A stretch of 64,000 bases of DNA from Sitta carolinensis (GCA_032173965.1 CM063288.1:9528501-9592500), one strand, 5' to 3'; shown: positions 33,601-47,200, numbered from the stretch's first letter. Numbers and translations: made by a program. The notes: generated by a model from the sequence alone, not told the origin.

Positions 33601-36600
33601 TATACCTGCATCCAATATTATTTAATCTGGCGTTCTAGTCAGCATCATAAAAAGATACAATAAAACAATGAATATTACTAAGTCTCTGCTTTTTTATTGT
33701 CTTTAGCTTTGCCTGTAAAGGGAAACATGAAGTTTTTAGGTGGTTTTAATTATTATAAAATATCTAATCCAGAAAATAAGAATTTGCAAAGAAAAGAAAT
33801 TGCTTTTGTTATTGTGATGGTGCTTCCTGATTGAATAACTAAATTGAAAAGCAAAGAGGGATATGGGTTTGCTCTGTTAGTTGTGCCAAACAAAAATCTG
33901 CTCAGCTGAAATACAAGTCGTGTTCTGATACATTTATCTTGGTGGCACCAAGCAACTCAGTATAATTTTAATTTTTCCTCAGTTTAATTTTTGCTGGAAC
34001 TGGTAAAGTTGTGGGTTTATGAGTGAGAGTGCATGTTGAAGAGGAGGAAACCCTCAGGAGAGGCGAGTGCAGCAGGGCTGTTTGCAAGGGCAAGGGACTG
34101 GAGCTGACCACCATGAGATCAGCCCAGTCCCAGTAAAAACCACCAGGGACAGTGAAGAATACCCAGCTGAGTGTCCCTCAAAGGAAGAAGGAGGGCACCT
34201 TGAATCCAGATGAACACCAACTCAGGCTGCTGAGAAGAGGCATGATGTGGAAGAGCACCTGGAGTAATGGCAGGTAGGGTCATTTTGGGCAATTTTTTCC
34301 TGCTCCAGATGAGTACAACTGTGACAGCCATCAGATGGGACTAAGGTGGGATTCATCTGTTCTTTGAAAAGTTAGGTGGCCAGTTTGAACACACCATCTG
34401 GCTCCTCCAGGAGCCACGAAAAGAGACATCCACAGAGAGCAGCTCACCCCATGGTAAGATATCACTCACCATGACTATTTCATGTTATTCTACTTTCTGT
34501 GTGATGTTGGTATCTTTTAGGAAATTGACAGTGTAAAACCATGGGTCACAACATTTCCATGGAACTAAGTAAAAGATCTTTGGGGTTATGGACAAGCACA
34601 TGATTTAACAGCCCTGCCCACTTCAGATTTGCCTGCCACTGCCTCTGAGACCACTGAATGCATCCATAGTGTGTGCCCTCAAATTACTGGGAGCCAACCA
34701 AAAAGAAGTAAAGAGCATATGCTTCCCCTGATTATATGTGAATCTGTTTCCATAGCTAAATCTTTGATTTAGACTTCTGAAGATTTTTAAAAATTTTTAG
34801 CTAATTAAAATATATATTTCTACTTATATATGTAATTTATTGTGGAGGAACCAAATTTACATGAAATAGCAAAATGTATAGCAATCTAGTAAGGAAAAGG
34901 ATTGAAAAATGTGTAGGAAAAAAGTATTGAGGTGATGCACAAGGAGCTGTAAAAGACAATTTTTCCTTCTTTATGTCTTCTGACAGCACTTTCTAATAGA
35001 TAAGGCTCTTTACCTTTGATATTTCTTTTTCCTGCCATAGACAAGTATTGACAATAGAATAGCTACTGTTACTAAACATAGCATATTTTTTATTCCATAA
35101 TAGTTATTCAGTGTTCTTGATTGTCATATCTGAGTTTTGACACACAACAGTTTGACTTTGCAGCCTCTGGAAAGTTATTGAGTTAGTTCTGCATAGGAAG
35201 CTTTCTCTGTAGTTCTTTGCAAGACATCACAACTGCTGTGGGTGTGTGTGAGTCTGTCTGGACTAACAGTCAACTTTTTATTGTCTAAATGTGTGCTTAA
35301 TGACTTAATTAGTAAGTGCAGCAGAGCTGCTATTTCACTGGCATCAGTTTTCCTATTTTGTTAATTATGTCTGTTCTCCTAAACCACCATATTTCTATAA
35401 CTAATTCCCCACAAATCACCAAGCAATGGGGTACATAGAGCCTGTAACCCTCCTTCCTGGAGAGGGCCTGTTGTGACCACTGGTGTGTCACAAAATGGAC
35501 AGGGAAGGGCAAGCAGAGATGAAAACTTCCAGTCCGTGAAGATGTATGTCTGTTCAGTGCATCATTTACAGGAGGAACTGGGGCCTTTTGCATTTCAAAT
35601 CACTCACACTGCCAAAAATGTGATTGCAGTAAACAAAAACAACCAGGTAGGAATGGAAGTAAAGGTTTAAAAATATAGGTAATACACCAGCTCCTGGTGT
35701 GCATTCACTGTAGAGAACAGTTCTAATGTGCAGGACTGCACACTCAACCAGTAGTCTCTAGTGTAGGCAGAAAAGCTGCACCATTTACACCTGCTGAAGA
35801 CCTGGCCCTCATTTTCAATAGTGCCCTGAGAAATTCTTTTGGTCCCATGCACTTGCTTCACAGCCAACAGGGAGATTTCAAGACCTGGATCAATCTAGCT
35901 GCATTTTGAGGCAACACTGGAAAATTGGAGTGTATCATGAAGACTGAAGAGTTTAAGTCTGGGAGATGGACATTGCCAAAGGATGGGTGACATACAGCTG
36001 TGCCACTCTCCAACAGCCAGGTTTGTCCTCCTCTGCACACCCGTTCCCACCTGAAGCACATGCTCAGGCATCTGGGGCTCACAGCACTGAAACACGTTAT
36101 TCTAACAAGACTTTGGGATTAGTTTTTGGATGTCCCTTGAAGCTGGGACAGTTGTGGTGGCCTGAGGTGGAGGCTGGACGCTAGCCAAGCAGGTAGGGAC
36201 AGGGCACTGGGGACAAATGTATCCCAGGAATTTCCTTGTCTTATTCTGTCAGCTTCCTGGCAAAGCAGTTTTAAGGAGGGGCCTGGAAGAACTGAGTGAT
36301 CTGTGATGGGCAAAGGGCATGGGATGGATCAGCAGCAGGGCAGGAGCTGAATCCAGCAGAGGGGTAGGGGGGCTGCCAGGGGGTCACTGTGGGTACTAGG
36401 GGTAGGTGTGGGTAGCAGGTGCACTGGATGGACTTCAGGGACAGAGATACAAAGGAAGGCACCCCCACCCTCCCATTTCAGGCTCAGCATCCTGAGCAGG
36501 TTCACAGAGGGACAAGGCCACTCATTCCTTGTGCCAGCAGAGAGGCACACAACCATTTTTGCTGTCTGTAAGCCAGCATTGTTTCCTGGTTCAGAGCAAG

Positions 36601-38040
36601 TCAAAAGTTTAAGACAACCCGAAGCTCAGGAATGACTTGAGTAATACTTCTGGTCTCTCTCACCCTCCTTCATTCAAGGAGATACACCTTCTCAATATGG
36701 GAGATTACCCAAGGCTGCATTTCTTATTCTTAAAACAGAAGAGCAAACAAAAGCAGATGAAGGGAGAGGCATTTACCACACTGAGCTGTTATTGGTGCTC
36801 AGTAGTGTGTTCACAACCTGCCTGCCATAACCTTGTGTTGCGGGCAGTGGGGTCTGCCAGAGGAGACCAACTCCATAGCCATTAGAAGTGGCATTGCAGG
36901 GGATATACTGATGGGTTGTTCATCCTTCTTTTGTATGATAATGATGGCATAACCTGTGTTTTCTTCAGAGAAGGACTTTAGTGGCAGTTGTGGCAGGATA
37001 CAGTCACTCAAAATAAGAGAAATTACACCTGTGCCTGTAAAGGAGGAACTGGAAATCACTGATCTGGTCCAGCTGATCTCAAGCAGTGCATTTTACTGGA
37101 GCACAAAGCAGAACACTAGAGAACCTGGGCAGGGGAGGCAGCTAAAAGTAAGAGACTTTGGGATAACCAAGTCCTGACCACAGAGACCTTTTTTCCCATC
37201 TTGGTCTCTCACTGGCCATTTCAGAAGCTTCCTGGAATGCAATGTTAAAAAGTCTTAGTGTCCAGCCTGTTATCCCTGCTTCACAGCTGCATTACCTGCT
37301 TCATGGCTTTCTGGGCTTTTTGACATTTCTAGATCTGCTGCAGGCTTTGTGCTCCAGCCTGACCATCCCTGGTTACAAATGTCTCCCTGGCAGGAATACA
37401 CTTCCTCTCCAGAAAGGGAGGCTGCCACTGGGATAAAGACAAAAACACCTGCTGGCTGTCCTGCCTCCTCCTCCTTCTCTTTGCCCACCCCTTTAGTGAG
37501 CCTCCAACACACATAAGAGGGCAGCAAACGAAACAGCATGATCACTGCCAGAAGGGCCAACGTCAGTCCTGTTTCTTTGATGTCAAAGGTGCAGGCGTTT
37601 TCTGTTTCTTTTTAACCTGTTAAGCAGTTAGAAGTGCTTTAGCATAAGATTTTGCTTATAAGGAAAAAAAAAATAATTGGAGTTTGAGGAATGAAGCTTG
37701 TCTGTATTGGTAATTTATTGCAAGGGAAGCAAGCATGTGGATCCCAGGTGCTCTTTTCTGTGTGCATAATTAGCATTCCTTGGGATGGGGTCACCTCTTC
37801 CACTTTAATAACAGATTATACTGCACTCTTCATTTAATTTGCACGGAAGGTGTTGGTACGGAAAGCTGGCAGGGGATAGCTGGTGCACTGTCAATTCCCA
37901 TGTCAGCTTATTTAGCAGTAAACTCCTTATGTCAACAGACCTCAAGTATTTATGGCTTAAAGGAAGAACGCTGCAGGTCCAGAAATCTCCTCCCAGCCTG
38001 AGGAGGAAGAAAAACACCGCTTGAATTTATCATTTGACAC
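27651..38040. other. Intergenic region between HEG1 and MUC13
   Basis: About 10 kb. It contains one clear CR1 element (28.1-28.8 kb) and AT-rich unique sequence. The open frames seen are short and lack splice partners or recognisable protein content. I see no gene. Confidence 0.6.
28106..28775 (-). mobile_element. CR1 LINE, 3' end fragment
   Basis: Read on the minus strand, this holds the typical CR1 3' region in order: the GCCTGGAGAAGAGTAGGCTC block, CTTTTCACAAGGGC, an AAGAAATTCTTCATTATGAG block, CTAGTGGAAGGTGTC, and the terminal CCTTTCCAACCCAACCCATT. This is a hallmark of bird (and other sauropsid) genomes and the best repeat evidence for the organism group. 5'-truncated, as most copies are. 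Confidence 0.93.
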
Positions 38041-38049
38041 TTGCCACCA

Positions 38050-38057
38050 TGACGTCA
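38050..38057. promoter_or_regulatory. CRE palindrome TGACGTCA upstream of MUC13
   Basis: A perfect cAMP-response element 113 bp before the MUC13 start codon. The position fits a proximal promoter site for CREB/ATF factors. Function is inferred from the motif only. Confidence 0.5.
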
Positions 38058-38092
38058 GCTCAGGGCTGAGCTCCCTACCTGTGGCTGGGCCC

Positions 38093-38098
38093 TTAAAT
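38093..38098 (+). promoter_or_regulatory. TATA-like box of MUC13 (tentative)
   Basis: TTAAAT in a GC-richer setting, about 75 bp before the ATG. If used, transcription would begin near 38,123. Weak motif. Confidence 0.3.
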
Positions 38099-38170
38099 GA
38101 GCTGACGCCAGAAGAGAAAGGCACTTTCTCTTAGGCTTAGCAGCAAGTGGCAGCAGCACCAGAAGTGGCA

Positions 38171-38228
38171 ATGAGACGCTCTGTGTTCCTCGCTGTGTGG
38201 CTCGGCCTGGTGTTGAGCCTTTTGAAAG
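38171..38228 (+). CDS. MUC13: MUC13 exon 1, start codon and signal peptide
   Basis: ATG in a favourable context (GGCAATGA) followed by MRRSVFLAVWLGLVLSLL, a positive n-region and a hydrophobic core, then AAAG|gtaaga in phase 1. No other upstream ATG in frame competes. Confidence 0.92.
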
Positions 38229-41200
38229 GTAAGAACCACTCACTATCTTCTGTTTTGTGATTTATCAAGGCAGCTATTGTGTGGCAGTGAATGGATTTTT
38301 TGGTGCTTTCAGCAGCTGTTGAGGAGCCAGTTGTGATACACAATTCAGCATGTCTAGATTTTGATTAATTAATGATGAAAGATGTCACTGCAAGCCAACG
38401 GCTTTCCTTATTTGCAGAACAATGGAAAATCACTGGTGCTTATGATTAACCTAATTCAGCCTATTCCAAGAGCAGTTTTCAGGACTTTCATATTAAACCC
38501 AGGTAATTCAATCTCTGTTACAGTCATAACAAAAGGTGCAACTGTTCCACCCCAGTACCCTTTTGGCCAGAGACTCCTTAACCAACCAGTCTGGAAAGCA
38601 GCTCCCCCTGAGCTGGCTCACAGAGTTTTTGTTCCTTCCTGTTGAAATAAATTAATGGAAACATCACCACCAGCTTTCAAGAGAGTTGCACCATAGTATA
38701 TTCAAACTACAGATGTCATTCCTTAAGCCACTTAGTACAATTTCTGGCATTGTGTGAAAGTTGGTAGTTGTGGGCCAGAGCCTACAGCCAGACTTGCCTT
38801 TTCCTGATACTCAGTGAGAGGTATGAGGGGGTGAAGACAGTAGCAGAAGAAAAGCATCTATATGAAGAGTTCTGTAGCAACTTGAAGCTGTGAGAGGACA
38901 GGAACTCCTAGCTAAAATACAAAACTAAAATTGCAGAGATGTCAGCTGAATTAAGACCTGTTAAGCTTGCAGCTGATGTCAGATGGTTGTGGGTCTCTGT
39001 TGACTACTGTGAATGAACAGATGTATTTCCACCAACATCCACAGTGTGCTACAGACCAATTTTATGCTGTGAATCATAAGCATAGAAGTCTTCAAGATTG
39101 TCAGTTGGTTGGTTTTATGATTGGAGGCTTGTAGGCAACAGCAAGATGTAAAAAATCTTGTGCCAAGACTTACTGAAAGCAATACCCGTTTTTCACTTGA
39201 TCAGACTTTGCATCAGGATAGATCTTGCCCAGAAACATTTTTCATTCTAAGCAAACATCGTAAAAGCTTTGCAGGATGTGTCCATTTGAATAGCACTGGC
39301 AAAGGCCCTGCCCTGCTCAGCAGCCAGATGTCTCTGCTATTGTACAGCCTTGGTGGTAACATCCATTTCTTTATCACAGTGGCAGTGCCCAAGCCCATTA
39401 ACACATCCTGTTTCCATACATAGAAGGTTAGATCTAGGCACACAGAGCCATAAATTAGCCACCTTTGCTCAGATTACCTTTGTCAAGCCCATCCACAAGG
39501 TTCAATTGCAGCTCATGCACTCTGCTGGCACCATGGATGCTGTTCTGAGTCCAAAGGGTACTCCTGGACAATGGTTAGCCAGAGCCTCCCAGCTCTAGCA
39601 GTTGTAAAAAAAGCACTGGCTCTGTAACAGGTAACAGGTTGTTATTCCAACATCTTGTGCCTGTGGCCAGCAGAGATTCATATTATCACAGTTATAGGAA
39701 AAATATCCATTTACACTAACTGGGGAACAAATAATGCTGTTTATAGAACTCAAAGACCAGTGGAGGCAGGAGACCTGGCAGGGAACCGGCACAATTGTTC
39801 ATGTTTCCCCTTCACGTAGAGGAAGCTAATGGATTACTTGTCCTTTCTATGTGAGATGCATTGACCCTCAGAAAAAAGTGTAGAAAATTTTCCTTATTTC
39901 GGATTTTGAAAGCCATATAAAACTCTAGAAAAGTGGGGTCTATTTTTCAAATGTCTGCTGGGATGTGCAGAGTGTGACATTGACATGGATTTCAGCCACA
40001 AATACATTGTGTCTGAAATCACAGTCAGATCAAATTCATAGTCTTTCAGCTGCATGCTTTTAATGTTTTAGATAAAATGATGATTTCATCAGCATTCACT
40101 CAGCTAGGTATAAATTAGTTTATACCTAACTCATAAATAAATGATAAATATATAATAATTAATAATAATACTTAACTAATTCAGATAAAAGTTAAATTGT
40201 ATGATCCAAACAAGCCATTTGTCAGTATCACACATTTAACAGCAAGGCTGATTTATTATTTGTTTTTCTTATGTTTAGGAAAACCAAAACAAACAAACTC
40301 CAAAAACCTGAACTCATTCTTTATATCAAGAGTTGATAATGACACAGGTTAAATAAAGCAAAAGAGAACAAAATAAATAACTAAAGTATTTTGGAAGAGT
40401 AAAGGCAATAAAAAAAGCTGAAATCAAAGTGTGAGGAAGTACGAGTATGGACTGGTATCAGCCAGGTTTACCCTTTATTCAGAAATCATGATGACATAGA
40501 AGGAATAGAAAGAGGAAAAAATGTGTACGGTCAGAAATGCATAGAGGTAGTCCAGGCAAAGAGGGTCTGGCACTGCTACTGAAGCAGAAGCAGCATTCCT
40601 GGAACAGAAATATCCTGCTGTCAATGTGCACATGAATCTGTTACAGCACAGAAGTGTGTGTTAGCAAAGGCAGCCATTCTTCCACTGCTCTGGAAGAGTA
40701 CAGACTGAGATTTAAAGGATGCTCCGGTAGGATTGAGTGCCGCGGTTGTGTGCTCGTGGATGGGATGCCTCAGAGCCTGCTCTGACAACCAGTGCTGCAG
40801 GGGAAATGTGTGTTGAGTTTACAACTCGGCACTACTCCTGTGGAGGAGAAAGGCAGGGAAGGTACAACCCTGCTCCTGGTAAGGAGGAGTCCAAGAGCAG
40901 GCTGTGAGAGCAGGACTGTGAGAGAAAAGTAAAAGCAATGGCACATGAGGGGACAGACAAAAGGCAGGATAAGGCTGCCCAGAGCTGTGGCTGCTCAGCC
41001 ACACAGAGATCTCCCTAAAGCATCTGCTCATAAATTGAAAAGGCTTTTTGAACAGAGGATGCTAAGCAGTGCTTCCATGTCTCTTCTCTTCCCTTCATCA
41101 GAATCCAGTGCTGGAAACGAATCAGCTCCTGACCCAACAGAAATGTCGCTCTCAGCACACAGGTAAGGAGCAAAGCCCTCAGTCATCCCCTACTGGGAAC

Positions 41201-44200
41201 AGTTCCAGGGAGCTCTGCAGCCCTCACAGAGCTTTCCCCAAGTTCCTCTCCCAGAGAAGACAAAGGTGCCAAGATCAAGGCTGTGAATATCCTCCACAAG
41301 TCCCTCTTTCCCTGCTGGACTTTGTTGCAAGGAGGAAGCATGAAGGAGGCTGCTCTTTCTGTGCTTGGTGCCTTTGCCTCTTTCATCTGGCCTGCATACA
41401 AGATATCCATGCATAGGGAAGCCCAGAACAAGCCTGGTCCTGAAGGGAGTTGCTCCTCAGGCTATTGGAACGTGGGCAGGGAGGGAGCTTGGGCACACCC
41501 CAGCAGGGAGGAGCCAGGGGCCATGGCTGGGGACCACAGAGCAGACCATGCCTGTCATCCTCCACTCTCAGCTTGATACTGGGGAGCCCCAACCAGGAGG
41601 GTCAAAGCCCCTACTGGGATCATCCTGAGGAGGGCAGCCTACCCAGTCCCTCAGCTCTTCCTCTGTGCTGGGCTTGCATGAGCAGCTCCCTCCTGCCAGC
41701 ACCCCGCTTCCCATCACGATGGCCCAGCATTGGGAAAGACCGTGTGCCTCTGACTTCCACGCGAGTGATCCTGTGCCAAAGGCCTCTGTGGGGATACACA
41801 CGTGCAGACTGTACACAGTCTGATGGGTCTAGGCACTGCTGCTGCTGCTGCTGAAGCAGAAGCAGCATTCCTGGAACAGAAATATCCTGCTGTCAATGTG
41901 CACATGAATCTGTTACAGCACAGAAGTGTGTGTTAGCAAAGGCAGCCATTCTTCCACTGCTCTGGAAGAGTACAGACTGAGATTTAAAGGATGCTCCGGT
42001 AGGATTGAGTGCCGCGGTTGTGTGCTCGTGGATGGGATGCCTCAGAGCCTGCTCTGACAACCAGTGCTGCAGGGGGAAATGTGTGTTGAGTTTACAACTC
42101 GGCACTACTCCTGTGGAGGAGAAAGGCAGGGAAGGTACAACCCTGCTCCTGGTAAGGAGGAGTCCAAGAGCAGGCTGTGAGAGCAGGACTGTGAGAGAAA
42201 GAGTAAAAGCAATGGCACATGAGGGGACAGACAAAAGGCAGCATAAGGCTGCCCAGAGCTGTGGCTGCTCAGCCACACAGAGATCCCCCTGAAGCATCTG
42301 CTCATAAATTGAAAAGGCTTTTTGAACAGAGGATGCTAAGCAGTGCTTCCATGTCTCTTCTCTTCCCTTCATCAGAATCCAGTGCTGGAAACGAATCAGC
42401 TCCTGACCCAACAGAAACGTCGCTCTCAGAACTGACAGGTAAGGAGCAAAGCCCTCAGTCATCCCCTACTGGGAACAGTTCCAGGGAGCTCTGCAGCCCT
42501 CACAGAGCTTTCCCCAAGTTCCTCTCCCAGGGAAGACAAAGGTGCCAAGATCAAGGCTGTGAATATCCTCCACAAGTCCCTCTTTCCCTGCTGGACATTG
42601 CTGCAAGGAGGAAGCATTGGGGAAGAGTCGAGGAGGCTGCTCTTTCTGTGCTTGAAGCCTTTACCTCCTGCATCAGGCTTGAATAGAAAGGGATCACTAT
42701 AGGAGATGCCCAGGGGAATCCTGTGTCCAGATCCTGCAGGGAGCTGTGCCTGAGGCTGGTTGCTGCTGGATGCGAGAGCTTTGGCCGACACAGCTGTGGC
42801 CATAAAGCAGAGATAAGCTGGGGACACTACAGCCTGTGTGAGGCCCTTGTGTCCAAGCACTGCCACTGGGGGACAAGGGGTCATGGACACATCGGGTGGC
42901 ACAGGTATCTCAGCCAGGGAGAGCCAAGAGGCTGGGCAAGGGTGCTCAGAGCCTTGGCAGCTCAGCCCCACAAGGGTCCACCAGCATTTCTGTTCTAAGT
43001 TTGTTACTGTGATGCAGATACGAACACACAGCAAAACACACAACAGGTGTTCAGGCAGAGAAGAAGAAACTTCTTGTTGACTTCGTATATATAAGTTTCT
43101 GGACAGTGATCAGAGATTGGACAGAGAAGTTACCACTTCTCCATCTTCACTGGTCACTTGAGAAGTCCATCACGTGATATCTTTTCACAAAGGAATGCAA
43201 ACATGATTCTTGTTTATCTTACAATTCCTGAGAACTGACTCCATTATACTAAAAAAATCAGAAGGCTTATTTTCAGGCACAACATCACATCACCCTACAC
43301 ACACAGAATTGCCCAAGGCTTTTGAACAGATGATGTTTAGCACTGTTGCCATGTCTCTTCCCTTCATCAGAACCCAGTGCTGATAATGAAGCAGATCCTG
43401 ACACAACAGAAACATCACCTTCAGAAATGACAGGTAAGGAGGAAAGCTTTCAGATTTCCCCTTTTGGGGACAGCTTGGAGTATCCAAGTCCCAGAGAACA
43501 CTGCAGATACCCAAGAAAGGAGGAGTTCCCCTGCCCAGGTTTCCCTGAGATCTTCTCCCACAGGAGACAAAGTTACCCAGATTGTGACCTTGAATGTCTT
43601 CCACTCTTCCCTCTTTTCCTGCTGGTCTTTTCTGCAAGGTGAATGTGTGGTGGAACATCTGAGGAGGCTGCTCTTTTCATGCTTAGTGCCTTTGCCTCCT
43701 GTGCCAGGTGCGGCAGCGGGGTAAAGGAGGTTCCATGCAAAGAGGTGCCCAAGGCAAGCACATTACTGGGCTGGCAGGGAATTGTTCCTGAGGCTGTTGG
43801 AGCATGGGCAGGGAAGGAGCTACTGGTAAGGAGGAGTCCAAGAGCAGGTTATGAGAGGAGGACTGTAAGAGGAAAAATAACAGCAATGGCACACGAGGCC
43901 TGGGGACAGACAAAAGGCAGCAAAAGGCTGCCCAGAGCTGTGGCTGCTCAGCCACACAGAGATCCCCCTGCACTTATTTCTACATAAATTGTCCTGCATG
44001 CAAAGAGTTCCCTAGTGCTGCCATGTCTCTCTTCTTTTCCCTTTATCAGAAACTACTGCTGAAACATCTGCTAGCCCATCAGAGACGCCAACCACAGCAC
44101 CACCAGGTAAGGAGCAAAGCCCTCAGTCATCCCCTACTGGGAACAGTTCCAGGGAGCTCTGCAGCCCTCACAGAGCTTTCCCCAAGTTCCTCTCCCAGAG

Positions 44201-47200
44201 AAGACAAAGGTGCCAAGATCAAGGCTGTGAATATCCTCCACAAGTCCCTCTTTCCCTGCTGGACTTTGTTGCAAGGAGGAAGCATGAAGGAGGCTGCTCT
44301 TTCTGTGCTTGGTGCCTTTGCCTCTTTCATCTGGCCTGCATACAAGATGATCCATGCATAGGGAAGCCCAGAACAAGCCTGGTCCTGAAGGGAGTTGCTC
44401 CTCAGGCTATTGGAACGTGGGCAGGGAGGGAGCTTGGGCACACCCCAGCAGGGAGGAGCCAGGGGCCATGGCTGGGGACCACAGAGCAGACCATGCCTGT
44501 CATCCTCCACTCTCAGCTTGATACTGGGGAGCCCCAACCAGGAGGGTCAAAGCCCCTACTGGGATCATCCTGAGGAGGGGCAGCCTACCCAGTCCCTCAG
44601 CTCTTCCTCTGTGCTGGGCTTGCATGAGCAGCTCCCTCCTGCCAGCACCCCGCTTCCCATCACGATGGCCCAGCATTGGGAAAGACCGTGTGCCTCTGAC
44701 TTCCACGCGAGTGATCCTGTGCCAAAGGCCTCTGTGGGGATACACACGTGCAGACTGTACACAGTCTGATGGGTCTAGGCACTGCTGCTGCTGCTGCTGA
44801 AGCAGAAGCAGCATTCCTGGAACAGAAATATCCTGCTGTCAATGTGCACATGAATCTGTTACAGCACAGAAGTGTGTGTTAGCAAAGGCAGCCATTCTTC
44901 CACTGCTCTGGAAGAGTACAGACTGAGATTTAAAGGATGCTCCGGTAGGATTGAGTGCCGCGGTTGTGTGCTCGTGGATGGGATGCCTCAGAGCCTGCTC
45001 TGACAACCAGTGCTGCAGGGAGAAATGTGTGTTGAGTTTACAACTCGGCACTACTCCTGTGGAGGAGAAAGGCAGGGAAGGTACAACCCTGCTCCTGGTA
45101 AGGAGGAGTCCAAGAGCAGGCTGTGAGAGCAGGACTGTGAGAGAAAGAGTAAAAGCAATGGCACATGAGGGGACAGACAAAAGGCAGCATAAGGCTGCCC
45201 AGAGCTGTGGCTGCTCAGCCACACAGAGATCCCCCTGCACTTATTTGTATATAAATTGTCCTGCATGCAAAGAGTTCCCTAGTGCTGCCATGTCTCTCTT
45301 CTTTTCCCTTTGTCAGAAACTACTGCTGAAACATCTGCTAGCCCATCAGAGACGCCAACCACAGCACCACCAGGTAAGGAGCAAAGCCCTCAGTCATCCC
45401 CTACTGGGAACAGTTCCAGGGAGCTCTGCAGCCCTCACAGAGCTTTCCCCAAGTTCCTCTCCCAGGGAAGACAAAGGTGCCAAGATCAAGGCTGTGAATA
45501 TCCTCCACAAGTCCCTCTTTCCCTGCTGGACATTGCTGCAAGGAGGAAGCATTGGGGAAGAGTCGAGGAGGCTGCTCTTTCTGTGCTTGAAGCCTTTACC
45601 TCCTGCATCAGGCTTGAATAGAAAGGGATCACTATAGGAGATGCCCAGGGGAATCCTGTGTCCAGATCCTGCAGGGAGCTGTGCCTGAGGCTGGTTGCTG
45701 CTGGATGCGAGAGCTTTGGCCGACACAGCTGTGGCCATAAAGCAGAGATAAGCTGGGGACACTACAGCCTGTGTGAGGCCCTTGTGTCCAAGCACTGCCA
45801 CTGGGGGACAAGGGGTCATGGACACATCGGGTGGCACAGGTATCTCAGCCAGGGAGAGCCAAGAGGCTGGGCAAGGGTGCTCAGAGCCTTGGCAGCTCAG
45901 CCCCACAAGGGTCCACCAGCATTTCTGTTCTCAGTTTGCTCTACACACAGAGAATTGCCCAAGGCTTTTTAGACAATGCTAAGCTCTGCTACCATGTCTC
46001 TCTTTTCCCTTCATTAGAATCCAGTACTCTAAAAGTAACATCTCCTGACCCAATAGTGACAACAACTTCAACACCTACAGGTAAGGAGCAAAAATGCTCG
46101 GGCAGCATTTTCGAGTGACAGCTTGGAGCAACCAGGTCCCAAGGGAGATCTCTAGCCCCCTCAATCAGGAAGGAGTTCCCCTGTCTGGGTTTCCCAGGTT
46201 CCTCTTCCAGAAGAGACAAAGCTTCCCAGATGTTGGCCATGAATACCCTCCACTCTTCCCTCTTTTCCTGGTGGCCTTTGCTGCAAGGAGAATGTGTTGG
46301 GGAAGATTGGAGGAGGCTGCTCTTTTTTGTGCTAGGTGCCTTTCCCTCCTTCAGCAGGCAGGAATACAAGAGCATCTCTGCAAAGAGGTGTGCAGGCCAT
46401 CCCCTGTCCTGTCCCTGCAGGGAGTTGTGCCTGCACACCCCAGTGTGGGGCTGGGACCATGAACTGTGTCTGGGGAATCATGTGTGTGTCTGTCCCTAGA
46501 GCTCTCCATAACCCACCATCTTCCATCCCAGCAGGGCCTTGCAGTCTAGGTAAAGTTTCCCCATTTAATGCCCTATCCCCCTGCCACTCTTCTCTGAGAG
46601 CCCTTGCTGCAAGTGGAATGTGTATGGAGGAGTTCACAATTGTTGTTGCTTTCTGCTTGGGATCTTTTTCACCAGGAGAAGAAATTTGGCTTCACTAGGT
46701 TTTCTGGAAAAAATATTTGAAGATTAACCTTATAGGAAATGAAAATTCATTATGTGTTTTTATTTTTGGGGTATGAATGAGAAATCCTAATTTTTTCCCC
46801 ATTTCACAGAAAATGCCTCATCTATGAGAATGTACTTATGGAGTGACGTGTAAAAAGCCAGGCAGGGTGAAAAACAGAAATTGATGTCTTGGAAGAGAAC
46901 TGTAGTTATCATCTTATATATAAGATGTATAGAAATATAGCTTTTAATTAATGACTTAAATTATATATAAATACATATTCTGAAGCATTACAGAATATAT
47001 ATAATCACTCTGAGAAAATATACTATTATGATTCCCTTTGGCGCCCTCATTTTATTAATGTGTCTTCAATAAAGGACCATGCTATGACACTGTCATTATA
47101 AGGCAAGTAGGTACCAGTGCAATATTGAAGACACACAGGCTATTGTAGCCTGTCTTTTTCTAACAGTCACTGCTTCTGGCAAGCCTTGATATGCTTTCTG

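Larger units (their letters stand above)
40570..45935 (+). repeat. Tandem-duplicated block carrying the MUC13 stalk exons
   Basis: 40,576-41,325 recurs at 41,850-42,600 (offset 1,274 bp). 41,163-42,290 recurs at 44,107-45,236 (offset 2,944-2,946 bp) with only scattered differences, for example GATATCC against GATGATCC. 42,439-42,995 recurs at 45,374-45,930 (offset 2,935 bp). Each unit has one small Ser/Thr/Pro exon and its introns. A CTG run of six sits at 41,836-41,853 and again at 44,782-44,799. Confidence 0.95.

Noticed and set aside
41893..45906. Long minus-strand and off-frame open frames (170-228 codons) in the tandem block
   Set aside because: They repeat because the DNA block repeats, lack splice or domain signals, and overlap the MUC13 stalk introns. 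Low stop density in GC-richer DNA explains them.
46527..46545. A 15-base phase 1-1 micro-exon between CAGCAG and CTAG|gtaaag in MUC13
   Set aside because: Too short to separate from chance, and the MUC13 frame is complete without it.
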